A stretch of 64,000 nt of DNA, from NCBI GenBank assembly GCA_948567375.1, contig OX419755.1, forward strand, positions 21,643,001 through 21,707,000. Reading direction: 5' to 3'. How positions within the stretch are numbered: position 1 is the first letter of the stretch; each line of letters starts with the position of its first letter. This stretch comes from Lunularia cruciata. Its lineage: Eukaryota > Streptophyta > Marchantiopsida > Lunulariales > Lunulariaceae. This document shows, piece after piece, positions 13,060 to 25,829 of the stretch. A program made the position numbers and the translations under genes. The notes below the pieces were generated by a model, which saw only the letters and a list, made by a program, of their open reading frames with translations, did not search any database and had not been told where the DNA came from.

Positions 13060-13216
13060 GCTTGGGTTCACTCCAAAGAGTCAAAGGATTCCTTCTTTGC
13101 AACAAAGAGAATTTCACTCTGAGTGAAAGACACCTCAGTCCAAATAAGTGAAGAGTGATATACTCAGAGTGAGAGGTGTCACTCCAAAGATGCCTTGATT
13201 CACTTGGAGTGAGCAA
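13060..13216. repeat. Cluster of CACTC-GAGTG palindromes
   Basis: Within about 155 bases the motifs cactccaaagag, tcactctgagtga, atactcagagtga, gtcactccaaag and tcacttggagtga occur, several being self-complementary around CACTC and GAGTG. A minus-strand frame of 61 codons overlaps but has no known motif. It may be a leader or R-region feature of element F; function unknown. Confidence 0.45.
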
Positions 13217-13802
13217 GATTATTGTGACTATGCACTAAAAAGAAGTAATGGGATCAACCTTTGGAGTAACTTTAGGAGATTGGTCCAAAGTTCTTCCAAG
13301 TGAGTGGGATATGACCTTTGACCAAATTGGTATTAAGAGTATATTTTCTTGAATATGAATGAAGCAGGTACAACCACCAAAGAAATGAGAATCATAGGAA
13401 TCTCACATGAGATTATGATGTGTGTTCAACTTGCATGATATAAATAGGATGGTGTTTGAATGGCTATGGGTTGGAAAACCAAATTCAGTGATTGCCATAA
13501 ACTCTTGAGAGCTCTATTGATTGAAGCATATGAAGGCTATAGGTTGAAAGCATTACACTCAAAGACAGTCCAATCTTATTGACAAACAAAGAACTTAGTA
13601 GGCTTTTGAAAGAGAGTGCATAATGAAGGAAGGAGTGCAAACAACTTTGTGAGTTAAGTGAATTGAGTGAGTATTGAGGAATGAGAGTCCTAGCAAATAT
13701 TATGAGAGTGAATGTTCAAAATAAGACTTCCCTCAATCTAAGGAATCCCTCCATCAACTCCTAAGATATGGAAGCAAGAAGAGCATTGATAGAAAAATTC
13801 AA

Positions 13803-14215
13803 CTTGAACTTTCTTCTCTAGAATTGGGAGTATATATTGGGACCCATGGGAATTGAGATCAAGGGAATTTAAGTGCCTAACATCATGACAATTACATGCC
13901 TAAGATCATGAAAATTACATGACAATTACATTCCACAATGGTGATAACACCATTGTGGATGAAGAATTGTTGGAGACAAGTACGTGGAAGAGGCATTAGA
14001 ACCAAAGGTTGCATTGCAATAAAAAAAACTCCACTTGACCTTTCTCCTCTAGAATTAGGAGTATATCTTGCAACCCATGGGAATAAAAATCAAGGAAATC
14101 AAGTGCCTAACATCATAACAATTGCGTGCTAATCACAATTGTGGATGGAGAATTATTAAAGACAAGTACATGGAGGAGACACTAGATCCAAATATGGTAT
14201 TGCAATGAAAACAAA
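13803..14215. repeat. Tandem duplication, 231-bp period
   Basis: The block from 13803 ('cttgaactttcttctctagaattgggag') is repeated from 14034 ('cttgacctttctcctctagaattaggag'). The two copies share the cccatggga, gtgcctaacatcat, gacaagtac-tgga and gcattgcaat(g)aaaa segments. Copy 2 is shorter in the hairpin area. Confidence 0.8.
13932..13959. other. Perfect 12-bp hairpin
   Basis: TCCACAATGGTG at 13932-13943 pairs with CACCATTGTGGA at 13948-13959 around a four-base loop (ATAA). It lies in copy 1 of the 231-bp duplication; copy 2 keeps only the 'cacaattgtgga' half. No terminator or RNA role can be assigned. Confidence 0.9.
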
Positions 14216-14639
14216 CTTTGGGTTATTGAGCCAATCAATGCGAGACCAATTGCTACATCCTTTGTTGCCAAGAAGAACTCTTTGAATGAATGGAATATAC
14301 ACAACTATAAGGATCTTACATGTGGAGCTCTTGTTGGTGCACTGATGAAGATCTTCAAGCCCCAACAAACAACTTTATCATTCAAATACCAAAGCAACCT
14401 TCTTTCAACATGTCTTCTCAAGGACTCCCAATTGGACAAAGGTCTTTGCCCAACATATTGTCCAACTATTCACCACCTTTGAAGGACCCAGATCCCATTA
14501 TATAATGCCATTTTTGATTCACTTTAATATTGGCTTGAACTTGATGACCAACAAAGCGAAAAGTATATTTCTTGATTACTAATATCCAAGTGCCTACTTC
14601 TTGTTGGATCCAAAAGTTATGAAGGAGATGAAGAAAGTC

Positions 14640-15560
14640 AAACATGGTGATGCACAATTTGCAAGAAATGGTGAATACAAGTTGCTTTACAAGTTTGAGA
14701 AAAGGAGAAATAGATAATCATGCATGCTTTCATAGAGAATGCCTTCAAAACCAACTTCTAAGAAATAAAAGGTGATCACCATTGAGGATTTAGAGGAAGA
14801 CAAGGCAAAAGAAACCAAAGATGAAGAAGAATTAGCTACCAAATCATAAGGTGAAGATGAGAGGTTTGAAAAGGTCTTCAGAACAAAATTGGAGGAAGAT
14901 GAAGAAGAAAATGAAGAAGAAGATGAAGAGAATGAGGACAAAGAAGTCAGAGGGGAGGAAGCACAAGTGTTGGAGATTTTTGAGAAACCTATAACAAAGG
15001 AAGAAGAGAGATTGTGGAAGACTAACCAAAAGTGCAACCAATAGAGAAGCCAAAAGAAACAAAACCAAAGGAAGAGAGAACCAAAGATAGAGGGTTGTTC
15101 ACCACATTGACAAAAATACTTGAGAGCTCCATCTTGATAGCAACAAAATTCAAGGTAGAATAGATTTACACCAATAGAAAACTTAATTTTAACTTCATTG
15201 CATATTTATTGGACGTACTCATGTAATTGATTGACAAATACTTACTGGAGTACAAACAAAAGTGCATTGAGTTTTTCAATTATTCCTCATTTTTATGGAG
15301 TTTATGTTTGCATCTTCAGCATCACTTGCATCAATGGACTCCTAAAAGAACAAAATTATGTACCTTGGGAGTGAGTAATACCAACATGAAAAGAGGAAAT
15401 TAGCACTACAAGAAGAGATCAAGGCATTGAAGAGAAGAGCTCTTGCTCAAGCAATGAACAAGAAGGCTAAAGACATAATGATCAAGGAATTGGATGAGGT
15501 GTTTAGCAACATTACATCAATCTTTAACAAAAGATAAGGTGGAAATAGAGGTGAAGCATT
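14640..15560 (+). pseudogene. Decayed reading frames with acidic tract, probably retroelement gag
   Basis: A plus-strand frame without a start codon runs from 14849 to 15041 and encodes about 64 residues rich in Glu and Asp (EEDEEENEEEDEENEDKEV). Before and after it lie short open pieces in changing frames: GDAQFARNGEYKLLYKF near 14660, and a basic helical-looking piece around 15400-15490 coding for EIKALKRRALAQAMNKKAK in the right frame. The long Ser-rich minus-strand frame here is only the complement of the acidic tract. Context after LTR-F suggests gag of that element, but no zinc knuckle is seen. An acidic host-derived gene is an alternative. Confidence 0.35.
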
Positions 15561-17899
15561 CTGAATTTTGAGCAATAATGAAGGACCACATTTTGGAATA
15601 TTAGTGGATGTGGGGGCGTAAGGAGAAATACCAAGCTTCCTTTATGGAGCAATGAACCACCAACCTTTGTATTAAGGAGCAATAGATTGAAATTGACATC
15701 TAAACAAAGGACGGATGTGTAGCACTTGAAGTATGAACTAGCTCATATTTCTTCAAAGCTAGAGATGGTGCATTTAGGGGTGACTTCATAAACCAATTTT
15801 GAAATCAATGGAGGGCTTAAAATCACTATAAAAGAGAAGAAGGAGAGTTCATAGTAAGTTTTTAGTGAAAGGGTCTATTAGGTAGAAGAAGTAACAAAAG
15901 TTAAGACTCTATATGTGGTTATGATGCATGTTCTTAGAGATTTACCAAGTTACTTCTAATGCAAGGAGACATTTGAGAATTACATAGCTCATAAACATAG
16001 GCAAAGTGCCATTTGATGAGTAACTAAAAACAAGGGAGAGAGATATAGAAAGAAAAAATTAATAAAAAAGACAGTCCAATGGGTACACCAACGCTCATAA
16101 GCTGGCTAAAGTGCCCTATGACGTTCAACGTATTCTTCAAAAAAAGTTGCATAAGTGCTTATCCAACCAAGCATTAGAGTGGGTAGCTACAAATTTCCTC
16201 ATTAGACTAGAGTGTAAGTTGGTTAGATTAGGGATAGTTTGAGATTCATCTTGTTGGATGTTAAAGAGTGCTTTGATGTCATGATAAATGATTTTGAACC
16301 CCAAGAATCCGTAGAGAAAAAAGATACAATGCTTGCAATTGTTAGACCCTTGTAGTGGGATCATGGCATTAAACACTTATAGAAATAATAGTGGGATATT
16401 GGCTTTCAAAGCCTTAGTACCCAATTTGGAAGATAGCCGGTTAGGTATAATTGATAGTTTTCTTATAACTCTTGAGTCACTTTCCTATTTAAGCAAGCAG
16501 ATCAAAGTTCTAAGTTTGTAGTTCTTACAAGGTGAATAAGTGAAAGAGCATTTCTCTCAATTCTTCATGCGGTTGATTCAATCTTTGGACCATGGTAGCA
16601 TGTCTTTGCAATGATACAATTCCAATTTGTGTGTTTGATCCTTGGTGAATTTCTTGATCATAATGTCAATGCCTTGACATGACAAGGTAATTTTGTAATG
16701 TTGGTGGTCTAATTTTCTACCGTCTTGTAAACTTGCACCCTTGTAGTGAAATCTAATTGACCCAAAGAGTACAACCTCCAAATACAAGACTTAGAATGGA
16801 CCTTTGCAAGGAAGTTAGATAATACTATTTGGAGTGACTAACGTTTTGGAGGGAGGTCTAGTATAAATGTTTGGAGTACCTTTCATAGGGGAGGTAACAT
16901 CTTTGGACTAACAACTCACTCTCAAAAATTATGATGATTATTCTATGTTACAATGGTTGTTCTTTTTTGCACTGCGCTTTCTTGATGATTCTTTTGGGTG
17001 TGGTCTCTACAAAAGAGATAAATACAAAATAATGATGACTAATTCTATGACATTTTATTTGTACCTACCATTTCTGAAATGTATCCTTGTGTGAATAACG
17101 TACTAACCAAAATATTAAAGTTTTTTTTGAGTGAGTTATTATAGAGAGAGAAGCTTGGCATTGTTTGTAGTTCAAGACATTTGCTAATTATTTGCTAAAA
17201 AATATATAATCATATGAAGTTGCTATGCAAAAATTTCAAAGGCTTTTGTGGCAAAATCTCCTAGTACAAGATAAGTATACAACTTCCAATATCTAACCCA
17301 AAATTACTTGTGGTTGTATGTAATCTTGTATCGAAGAGATTAGAAAATACAAAGGAGATGCAACAATGAATGTTATTAATGTCCTCCAAATGTGTCAAGT
17401 CAAGTCAATCGATAGTGAAGTTGACTTTACAATCCTATATTGCCAATCATTCACCAACAACAAAAATAAAATAATATTCTTTTGCAAATATGAAAAATGG
17501 GATTTTAGAAGGTGGTATATTATCAAAAAATATCAACCAAAAACCTATCTCCATACAAAAGATATACACTTATACATAAGATTTGCAAGAGTGCGATCTA
17601 GTGTCTATACTCCATGAAGTTTTGTAGAATTTGGAAATAAATAAAAGTCTATGCTAGTAAGCATGAGCATTGTCTACATCCATGTGGATTGTAAAGTAAA
17701 TTAATTGTACTTTGGTGTTTTCAATGAGTAACTCATCTTTAAAGACAATTATATGTATGCAAATTTTGGTCTTGATAAGTTTGTATGATCCAACAAAATG
17801 TCATGTCTTCCTTGATTATATGCTTGGTGCTATTAATAGTATAATCTAGAGTATAAAATATTTAGAATAATCAACTTAACTTTGTGATTATATACATAT
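15561..17899. other. Degenerate repeat-derived sequence, no gene recognised
   Basis: Short frames only (16137, 16333, 16578, 17366), none with a motif I recognise. The first kilobase may continue the decayed element to its left. Confidence 0.4.
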
Positions 17900-18774
17900 A
17901 TTAATCTTGGGATGAATATATCTACATGCTTGAAAATCACTATATTGACAACCATGTTAATATAGATATTATTAATGACTTGCCAAGGTTAGTAATCAGG
18001 TCTCTCAAATCATCATTTATAAATGCAAATCCATTCATGTGCTTTTGCAAGATGGAATAATGATTTTTTTGACATTTAGATACCTATCCATATCTATAGG
18101 AGCACTTCACTCCTTTTATGTTAAGAATATATTCTAGCAATTATTTCTACTATTATTTTGGAGATTATTGATAGAATCATATAATTGTAGTGTAAGTATT
18201 ATTGTTGATCATTTGCTAATTTCTAATCTTACACCAAGATTAGAAGGAAGGTGCTTTACAATTGGATATTATAATATGCTAGCCAATATTCATAAATAAA
18301 TTGGCTGAATTCCAAGATGTTCTAACTGCAAAGATAGTCTATGAATACTAGCATATAGAGAACTGGTGTTGGTCCATGTTAGTAGTACATTGATGATACA
18401 ATACTACTTCATTGTCATTTATGTTTTGATACTTATCTATATCTGCCTACATATATCAGACATGAGAATTATTGAAATTGTTTAATTAATTTTTTGGTAA
18501 TCTTGTGAATACATATTAGGGATTCAGGTCCATATCCATAGCTCTATGTTTATGGATCATAGATGATCATCAAATTCCTCAAGTATATCTTCTTTACTAG
18601 TTAAGCATACTTTTTATCTTTCAATTCACCATTTTCTTTGAAGTTAGTTTGTAACGAGAAATGATTACTACAAAATTAAGAGGTGAAAGGTTTAGGCTTC
18701 AACCCACAAATTTTTATAAAAGGTATCATTTCAAAGGTTAGTCCACTTAAATGTTAGTCCATTCTAGATACAAA

Positions 18775-19021
<247 letters not shown>

Positions 19022-19383
19022 ACATACATGCAAAATCTAAAGTTTGATGGTTTAGGTCTCAATGCATAATGGTCCAAACAAGTAGAATGGAAAAGAAAAT
19101 TCAACTTATGAATCCAAATCTATATCAGAAAATTTGAAAGGATATGTTAGTTCCATGAGCTCAAAATACTTGTTTAGAAGCCTATTTTCATTTTTATATT
19201 CGTGTTCAAAACAATATCAATCGATAGTATCTATACTTCTTACTAGATGATTGATAACCATCCATGCATATTTGATATCAAATCATAAATACTTGTAAGC
19301 TATAGAGTTTACACTTTGTATATATTACACTAGATACCAATCCATATTTATAATAATTAAAATAATTGGAATATGATCATACC

Positions 19384-20121
19384 TATAATACCAAGAGCTA
19401 GCCATATGATCTAGATGTGAAATTTGGTTTGGTAACATCTAGAATGATGTTATACATGATGGTAAAAATAGATAAGATAGAAGTATCACCAAAAGAATAC
19501 TTCTACTAATAGGGCAGAAACCGAAATAAACTTGAGAACCTTTAGAACAAATAGCTAGACATATGATTTAAAGGTGAGAATTGGTTTGGTAGCATCTAGA
19601 AAGATATAACACATGATGGACTAAACAGATCAGAAAGAGGTATCACCAAAAGGGGACTTCTACTAATAGAGTAGGAACCAAAATATGCCTAAAATCTTTG
19701 AAGGCAATTTTGGAGGCCTAAACGGATGAATTAGGCCTTGAAAATGTGCAGATCCCCCCCATCAAAGGAAGGGCTGGCCTTCCCTCCCCCCAAATTTGTC
19801 TCATGGAGAGCTTTCCAATGGTACCTTACTCACATGATTCTGAGATTCCTACAGGAAGATTCCCTAAAAGATTCCCTCTGGTCAAAGCTTGTTTGACCAA
19901 CCAGATATGACCTAGACCAGACATGTCACCCATCCAAGTAAGTAATCCAAGGGTGGAGCTTGCTGACATGTCACCTATCGGTGTCCTTAATCCTATGGTG
20001 TAGCTTCCTTGGATGAGATCCTCTTTGTCTATATAATAAAGAGAAGGTGCTCCCTTGGGGCATCGATTGTTTGAGTGTGCAATCTATGTTTTCTCTCTTC
20101 TCTTGTCCTCGGAGTATTACA
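19384..20121 (+). repeat. Solo LTR-A with perfect target duplication ATACC
   Basis: It starts TATAATACCAAGAGCTAG and ends GTATTACA, with ATACC on both sides (19379-19383 and 20122-20126). At 738 bp it is longer than other family copies because its first part is tandemly duplicated: the block from 19397 (gctagccatatgat) is repeated from 19554 (gctagacatatgat), period 157. A TATA-like 'ctatataataaag' lies near 20030. There is no internal region. Confidence 0.9.
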
Positions 20122-21386
20122 ATACCATTATATAAGTGCTAAACTTATCATTGCAAATATCAGAAATTATGTCCAACATCTATATTTCAAAGACTTGAGG
20201 AATGATTTAGTGTCCAAATTTTGGGTGTTTAGGGTTGGTTGCAATAATTATGGATGGGAATCCATATGTATATTGAATCAATATCATTGGAGAAGGTTCA
20301 ATTTCCAAGCCATTCAATATCTGAAATCAAAAGGTTAACTAGTTGCCAACTATAAATATTTTAGTAGATAAACATGGTTGGTATTTAGATGCAAGCCCAT
20401 TTTTAATCTCATACACATGTAAGCTAAACATGCAAGCTTAGATTGAGGAAATTATTGATGAATGTTATATCTATCATGATGGTTTTATAAAAGTATATTC
20501 ATGAAATGGCTGATAACCATGTTGTAGCAAACATTGCAGATACTACACCCCATATATAGTATATGCTTTATAATTTTCTTGGGATAAATTTTTTCTGCAT
20601 GTTCTGATCTTTGGATTAACAATATATCAAATATGAGAAGGTTCAAATGCAATAAAATATACCAACCATAATAAAATATCAAACTTAAATTTAACGCCTT
20701 TTTCAAATATCTGTATGTAAATATCATAAAAGTGTGTGCTTAAATACTTAGTTAGATTCTAAACTTCAAAGGTCAATATGTGGTCCTTGGAAAAATCCAA
20801 CAAGGTATAATCCTTGACATACATTGAAAAATGCACCATTAAAACAATTTAAACATATATATTTTAAGATAAAAACTTAATATACTTATATTACTAGTAA
20901 TTAGTCTTTTTGACAATGTATTAAGAGTAATGCATATCTATAGCAACTGATATTTTGTTGAACTATGAAATAAGAAAGCTTGAAATCATATACTTTTTGC
21001 AAATGCTTGATGGACTCTAAGTTCTTAGTAGTAGATATTTATCACTCACTTCTTGCAATGAGTTGATAACATTAGTTGATTATTTTAAACCTTGCCTGTA
21101 GAGCAAAAGATTAAAATAGAGATCATATGTTTCTTTTACTATGATATTGCAAATTTAGATATTTCTTACCACATTATACTCAAGGTTATATCAATATTTT
21201 TTTTAAAGATATCTCTTTGTATTTAGTGTATATTGGTGTGCTTGCTTGTATGATATTAGACTTTATATCTATAATTGATCAAATAAAATTGAACAAAAAA
21301 TTTATGAGAATAAAAAATACTAATATGATCTAGAAATTCCAATCTTCTTTATTAGATTGATTTAGTTGCACATTTTCATAGATTGT
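20122..21386. other. AT-rich sequence, no gene recognised
   Basis: Only short frames (20075, 20485) without motifs. The left part continues the degenerate repeat noted at 17900-20750. Confidence 0.45.
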
Positions 21387-21391
21387 TATAG

Positions 21392-22016
21392 TATAATTTT
21401 TGGAGGATAGTAAAACCTCCCAAAGATATAGAAGAGAAGAAACATAAGAGAAATACAAGGGTTCATCCCTTAATACTCCAATGCCCCAAAGGAGTACCTT
21501 TGTCTTTATTATATAGCAAAGAGGATCTCCTCAAAGGGAGCTCCACCATTGGATCAGATACATGGATTGGTGAAATGTAAACGAGCTCCACCCTTAGATT
21601 AATTGTATGGATTGGTGACATGTTGATCCTTGTTCTATCTAGTTGGTTAAAAATTTTTAACTAGAGAGAATCTTTGGGGAATCTTCTTGTAGGAAGCTCA
21701 AAATAGTATAGGTGACATACCATTGGAAAACTCTCAATGAGACAAAAGACAGGGCAAAGTGCAATACCTTTACCCTTGGAGGAGGTAAAATTTTCAACTA
21801 TTGAGACCTAATTCATCCATTTCATCATTCAATCTTTTGGATGGACTCTAAGATACAAAATTTTTTAGAGAGTTTTTGCCCTTTGCCCTATTAGTGGAAG
21901 TAATTTTTTGATGACATCTCTATATGATTTACTTAGACCATCATATATAACATCCTTTTGGATATTACCAATCCAATTTCCACCTCTAGATAATACAACT
22001 AGCTAATGGTATTACA
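21392..22016 (-). repeat. 3' LTR of element A
   Basis: On the minus strand it runs from TGTAATACCATTAGCTAG to a decayed end (AAAATTATA). It is about 30 bases longer than the 5' LTR. It contains the family's TATA-like tract (tttattatatagcaaag, plus strand near 21500). It directly abuts the chromodomain end through a polypurine tract. Confidence 0.9.
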
Positions 22017-22034
22017 AACCTCCTTCTTTTAAGA
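22017..22034 (-). promoter_or_regulatory. Polypurine tract of element A
   Basis: The minus strand reads CTTAAAAGAAGGAGGTTT immediately before the 3' LTR, the position and composition of the primer for second-strand synthesis in LTR elements. Confidence 0.75.
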
Positions 22035-22542
22035 TGTAATATCTTCTTTGTGAAGTTGTTGCTCAAAAGATTGCACTAACAGTGGTGCATGGGTCAAGTT
22101 AATTTTTGGCTCCCATGTTGCCTCATACAATGGGTCCCCTTTCCAATGTATGAGATATTCCACATGAAGATGGCGTGTACCACAAATGAATTTTTGGAGA
22201 ATGCATCTGACTTCATATTCCTCCATGCTATCAATGAGCGTCGGACAAGGTCTAACTCCTTGTATGGAAGGAGAGTGGGGTAGTTGCATATCTATGTAGT
22301 AAGGAAATATAGAACATTAGGTCTTCATGTGTAGCTCAAGATGATAGGCCATTATGTTGATTTGAAGGAGGATGGGAAAAACCCCAATAAAATGAGGTTT
22401 GAACTTATATGGCCAACTAATGTGAGGTTGGTTGTGGATAGCTAGACTTGATCCCTAATGCTGAACTCCATGTGCCTATGATGTGCATCTGCATAAAAAT
22501 TTTGTCAATTTTGGATGATTTGCAACCTATGCTTGGTGTTTC
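22029..22542 (-). pseudogene. Element A integrase C-terminus and chromodomain
   Basis: The frame at 22029-22289 carries a chromodomain near residues 23-62, with EYEVRCIL, VEYLIHWKGDP and EATWEP; the aromatic and WKG/TWEP positions typical of chromoviral chromodomains are visible. Upstream (22290-22542) lies the decayed C-terminal integrase part, with HHRHMEF recognisable. Chromodomains of such elements bind modified histones and guide insertion (family knowledge). The reading frame is then broken by the B4 insertion at 22543. Confidence 0.85.
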
Positions 22543-22547
22543 TACAC

Positions 22548-22967
22548 TATAAAAGTTCAAGACCAAGGAGAAAAATAGGAGAATGGAAGCTTACAATGGA
22601 ACACTTGAATGAGGGAAAACTCCAAATGCCTAGCATGAGCTTCAGCTTTGGTGTTTATAGGTATCATACAAGGCCCTTGAGAAGCTTCTCAATAAGCTTC
22701 CTTGAGCCACTTTCTTAGAGTGCAAGCCAAGTTAACCAAGAAGCTTCTCAAGAAGCTTCCTTCTAGAAGTCCTCTACTTGGCATGCAAGCTAAGCTAAGC
22801 TTCTAAAAGCTTCCTTCTAGAAGTTATTTGCTTGGGGTGCAAGTTAAGCAAGTCACGAAGCTTCCAAAGAAGCTCTCTAGATGCTTTTAGAATATTTTGG
22901 GCTAATTTGGCTTATTCTGTACTTTGTTAGCTTTACTAACTACATCGCTAAGCTCCATATTGTTACA
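22548..22967 (-). repeat. 3' LTR of element B4
   Basis: On the minus strand it starts TGTAACAATATGGAGC and ends CTTTTATA. It contains tandem units with GAAGCTTC and TTCTAGAA dyads (22680-22870) and a TATA-like tataaac (near 22658). The minus-strand sequence before it (aaggggggaata, 22968-22980) is a good polypurine tract. Confidence 0.9.
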
Positions 22968-22980
22968 TATTCCCCCCTTG

Positions 22981-23600
22981 CTAGTTGGTGATGTCCTTGT
23001 TGCCTTTGAAGCTTCAAACTCCTGGATGGCATCTGTGCGTTTTGGAGGTGAGAAAGAGGTTCCTATGTGGCATCATGAAGGGGATACCCTTTCCAAAGGA
23101 CCTTGTACTCCGTATGTTGTCAACATCCTTGTTGAATGTGGCGATGCGTAAGGATACGATCAACTTCATACTCCTCATGATCATTGATAGGGACAAGGGA
23201 AGGAGGAGGTTGGACTCAGAGAGGAAAAAGAAGAGGGGTTAGGAACAAAGGGTTTTAAATTGGAAACATGAAAGATAGGATGGATGCGCATATGGCAAGG
23301 CAAGGCAAGTCGATTTGATAAGCAACAAGAGAGACAATTTGGGTGACATCAAAAGGTCCTATCTAATTAGGAGCAAGTTTATGAACTTGGGTATCAAGTG
23401 GGAGGGTAGATTATTAGAGGATAGCATAACTTTATCACCGACTTCAAAGGTGAGATCACGACAATGGTGGTCTGCATATTGTTTTTGACAATTTTGAGCA
23501 ACAAGGAAGTGAGATTTGGCTTGTTGGAGAGATTCATAGATGGTGGTCAAGAAGTATGAGGGACCTGAGATGGAGGAGGAGCAAGAAGAGAATCTAGGAC
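22981..23600 (-). pseudogene. B4 chromodomain and integrase C-terminus
   Basis: The minus strand around 23130-23200 reads as a chromodomain start (HEEYEVDRI in the right frame), and 22985-23100 completes it with a WKGYPL-like and ATWEP-like part in shifting frames. The frame at 23359-23550 (AKSHFLVAQNCQKQYADHHCRDLTF..VGDKVMLSSNNLP) is the C-terminal integrase part with the GDKVML block. Several frameshifts separate the pieces. Confidence 0.75.
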
Positions 23601-24130
23601 AAGCAGATTTTGACCAAAATTGGAAAAGAAAGGAGAAAATTTGGTGCTTGCCTATTTGGAATTATTGTAGGCAAATTTTGTAGTTGCAAGACATTCATAC
23701 CAATTAGTATGGTGGACATTGATGAAGGTATGTAGCATATCTTCCAAGGTACAATTTGCACGTTCCATTTATCCATCAATTTGAGGATGATAGGATGTAG
23801 ACAAGGCAAGCTTGATGTTGAGTATCTAGAAGACTGCTTGTCAAAACTTCCCGATGAGTCAAGGATCACGGTTGGAGATGAGTACATGTGGCATCCCATG
23901 ATGCTTGAAGACATTGTCAATGTAGATTTGCACTAAGGTTGGAGCATCCACGGTATCATAGGTTGGTGCTAAGTGGATTTTCTTACTAAGCTTATCCACA
24001 AACACCATGATTGTTGTGTGTCCTTGCTTTGTCTTGGGCAAGGATGTGATGAGATCCAAGTTCATGTGTTCTCATCAAGTGGATGGAATGGGGAGTGGTT
24101 GAAGGAGTCCACTCGACTTCTAGTTGCTGG
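23594..24130 (-). pseudogene. B4 integrase catalytic core
   Basis: The frame at 23859-24065 shows MDFITSLPK-like text (NLDLITSLPKTKQGHTTIMV) followed by FVDKLSKKIHLAPT, which holds the first catalytic Asp, and LISNRDP. In that last motif the second catalytic Asp of the usual SDRDP block reads Asn. The next frame (23594-23920) covers the downstream part with the third acidic position and is shifted. This core could not be active. Confidence 0.85.
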
Positions 24131-24170
24131 CTTTGTTACGTTGGCAACTCTTACTTAATCAGACAAACTC

Positions 24171-24890
24171 TCAAAAATCTTGTGTCATGTTGGGCCACCA
24201 CCATTGGCATTGGAGGGTACCTAAGGTCTTGCCCACACCCATGTGACCAGCTACTGGTAAATCATGGGCTTCTTGAAGACATATAAGTTGGAGATCACCT
24301 TTGGCTGGAACATAGATCCGGTCCTCATGGAATAAAAGGCCTTCCTTGAAGGAGAAGGTGTTGTACTCCTTGTTGCATGCTGTAAGACAACCATGTACCA
24401 TTTGGAAGAAGTGAGCTTGTTGTAGAGTTAACTGAAATTCATTATGGACCTTAGAGTCAATTGACACCGTTGTAATTGCTGCCATGAATGAGAGGAAGAG
24501 ACTTCAAATCAGGTTGCCGTGATAAGGCAGTAGGGATGACATGGAACCAACCTGGTTTGTACTCAAGTTTGATGTCAAAATATTGGAGTTGTTCCTCCCA
24601 TTGATGATTTCGACTCTTCATGTGTTCCAAGTGTAAGGTCTGTAACAATGGTTTGTGATCAGTTTGCATCATCACTTGTTTCCCCAAGAGGTAATGCCTC
24701 CATACCTTGGTGGCATATACCATTGCAAGTTGTTCTTGATCTCAAGCAGAGTAGTTTCTTTCAGCCATGTTGAGTAAGCAAAACACAAAGGCAATGGGAT
24801 GTAGTCCATCTGGGAATTCCTATTGCAACACGGCTCCAATTGCAAAGTTAGAAGCATCAAAATCAACCACACAAGGTAGTTGAGAATCAT
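24171..24890 (-). pseudogene. B4 RNase H and integrase zinc-binding domain
   Basis: Frames at 24457-24723 and 24820-25152 show the RNase H blocks DFDASNFAIGAVLQ, QTDHKPLL and YKPGWFHVIPTALSRQPD. The frame at 24171-24485 carries the H2C2-like integrase N-terminus (LQEAHDLPVAGHMGVGKTL, then WWPNM). Order and spacing fit Ty3/gypsy pol. Frameshifts separate the frames. Confidence 0.85.
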
Positions 24891-24899
24891 ATGGTTGAA

Positions 24900-25829
24900 G
24901 AATGGGTCTTGAAAACACCATATATTTTAACTTCTTCCTGCTTTGTGGTTCACTGGAAGCTTGAGTCCTTCCCCAAGAGGTCAGTGAATGGTGCAACCAC
25001 ATGAGCATAATAATGGATGAACTGTTGGTAAAAACTAGCCAACCCATTAAATGCCCATACTTCTGTAGCATCCTTTGGAGTAGGCCAATCACTAATGGCC
25101 TTGATTTCTCCTCTTCCATCTTGATCCCCTCCAATGAGATCTTGTGACCCAAGAAGGTAATTTCCTTTTACCAAAAGGCACACTTTGACTTCTTGCAATA
25201 AAATTTCATTATCGTAGTTGTCTTAGGACTTCTTGCACATGATTCATATGCTCTACCTCTATCCTGCTATAGATTAAGATATCATCCAAGAACACCACCA
25301 TGTACCAATCCAATAGTCCACCCAACACTTGATGCATCTGATCCATGAAGACTGTTTGAGCACTAGTGATCCTGAAAGGTAGAACTCTCCACTCAAAATG
25401 CCCATACCTTGTGCAAAAGGTAGTCTTTTGCACATCCTCCCTATCAGTGAGGATTTGCCAATAGCCGCTGCAAAGGTCCAGCTTGGAAAAGTATTGTGCT
25501 CCACTCAGTTGATCAAGTAAGTCATCAATCCAAGGCAAGGGATATGCATTCTTCACTATTTTCTTATTGAGCCCATGATAATCAATATAGAAATGAAGTC
25601 CTCTATCCTTCTTTGGAACAAATAGTACCGGTGCTCCCCAAGGAGAGGTACTATGTTGTATGAAGTCCTTCTCCAACAACTCCATAAGTGTTTTTTGCAA
25701 CTCCTCCAACTCCTTTGGTGAGAGCCGATAGATTGGTCTACTCATCGGAGTACTCCATAGCAATAACTCAATCTTGAAGGGCATATCACAATTGGAGGGT
25801 AATCCCTTTGGTAGATCATCCGGAAACCC
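24900..25829 (-). pseudogene. B4 reverse transcriptase domain
   Basis: The 191-codon frame at 25209-25784 is the best preserved piece of pol in the window. It has PIYRLSPKELEEL, WGAPVLFVPKKD, YIDYHGLN, FSKLDLCSGYWQI, and the catalytic motif FLDDILIY (about residues 176-183). The normal N-terminal RT edge lies right at the junction with the LTR remnant near 25830. RT connection and early RNase H follow in other frames (24950-25198). Confidence 0.92.

Noticed and set aside
14687-15068. Ser/Phe-rich minus-strand frames of 74-116 codons
   Set aside because: They are the complement of the purine-rich acidic tract on the plus strand; the composition explains the open frames.
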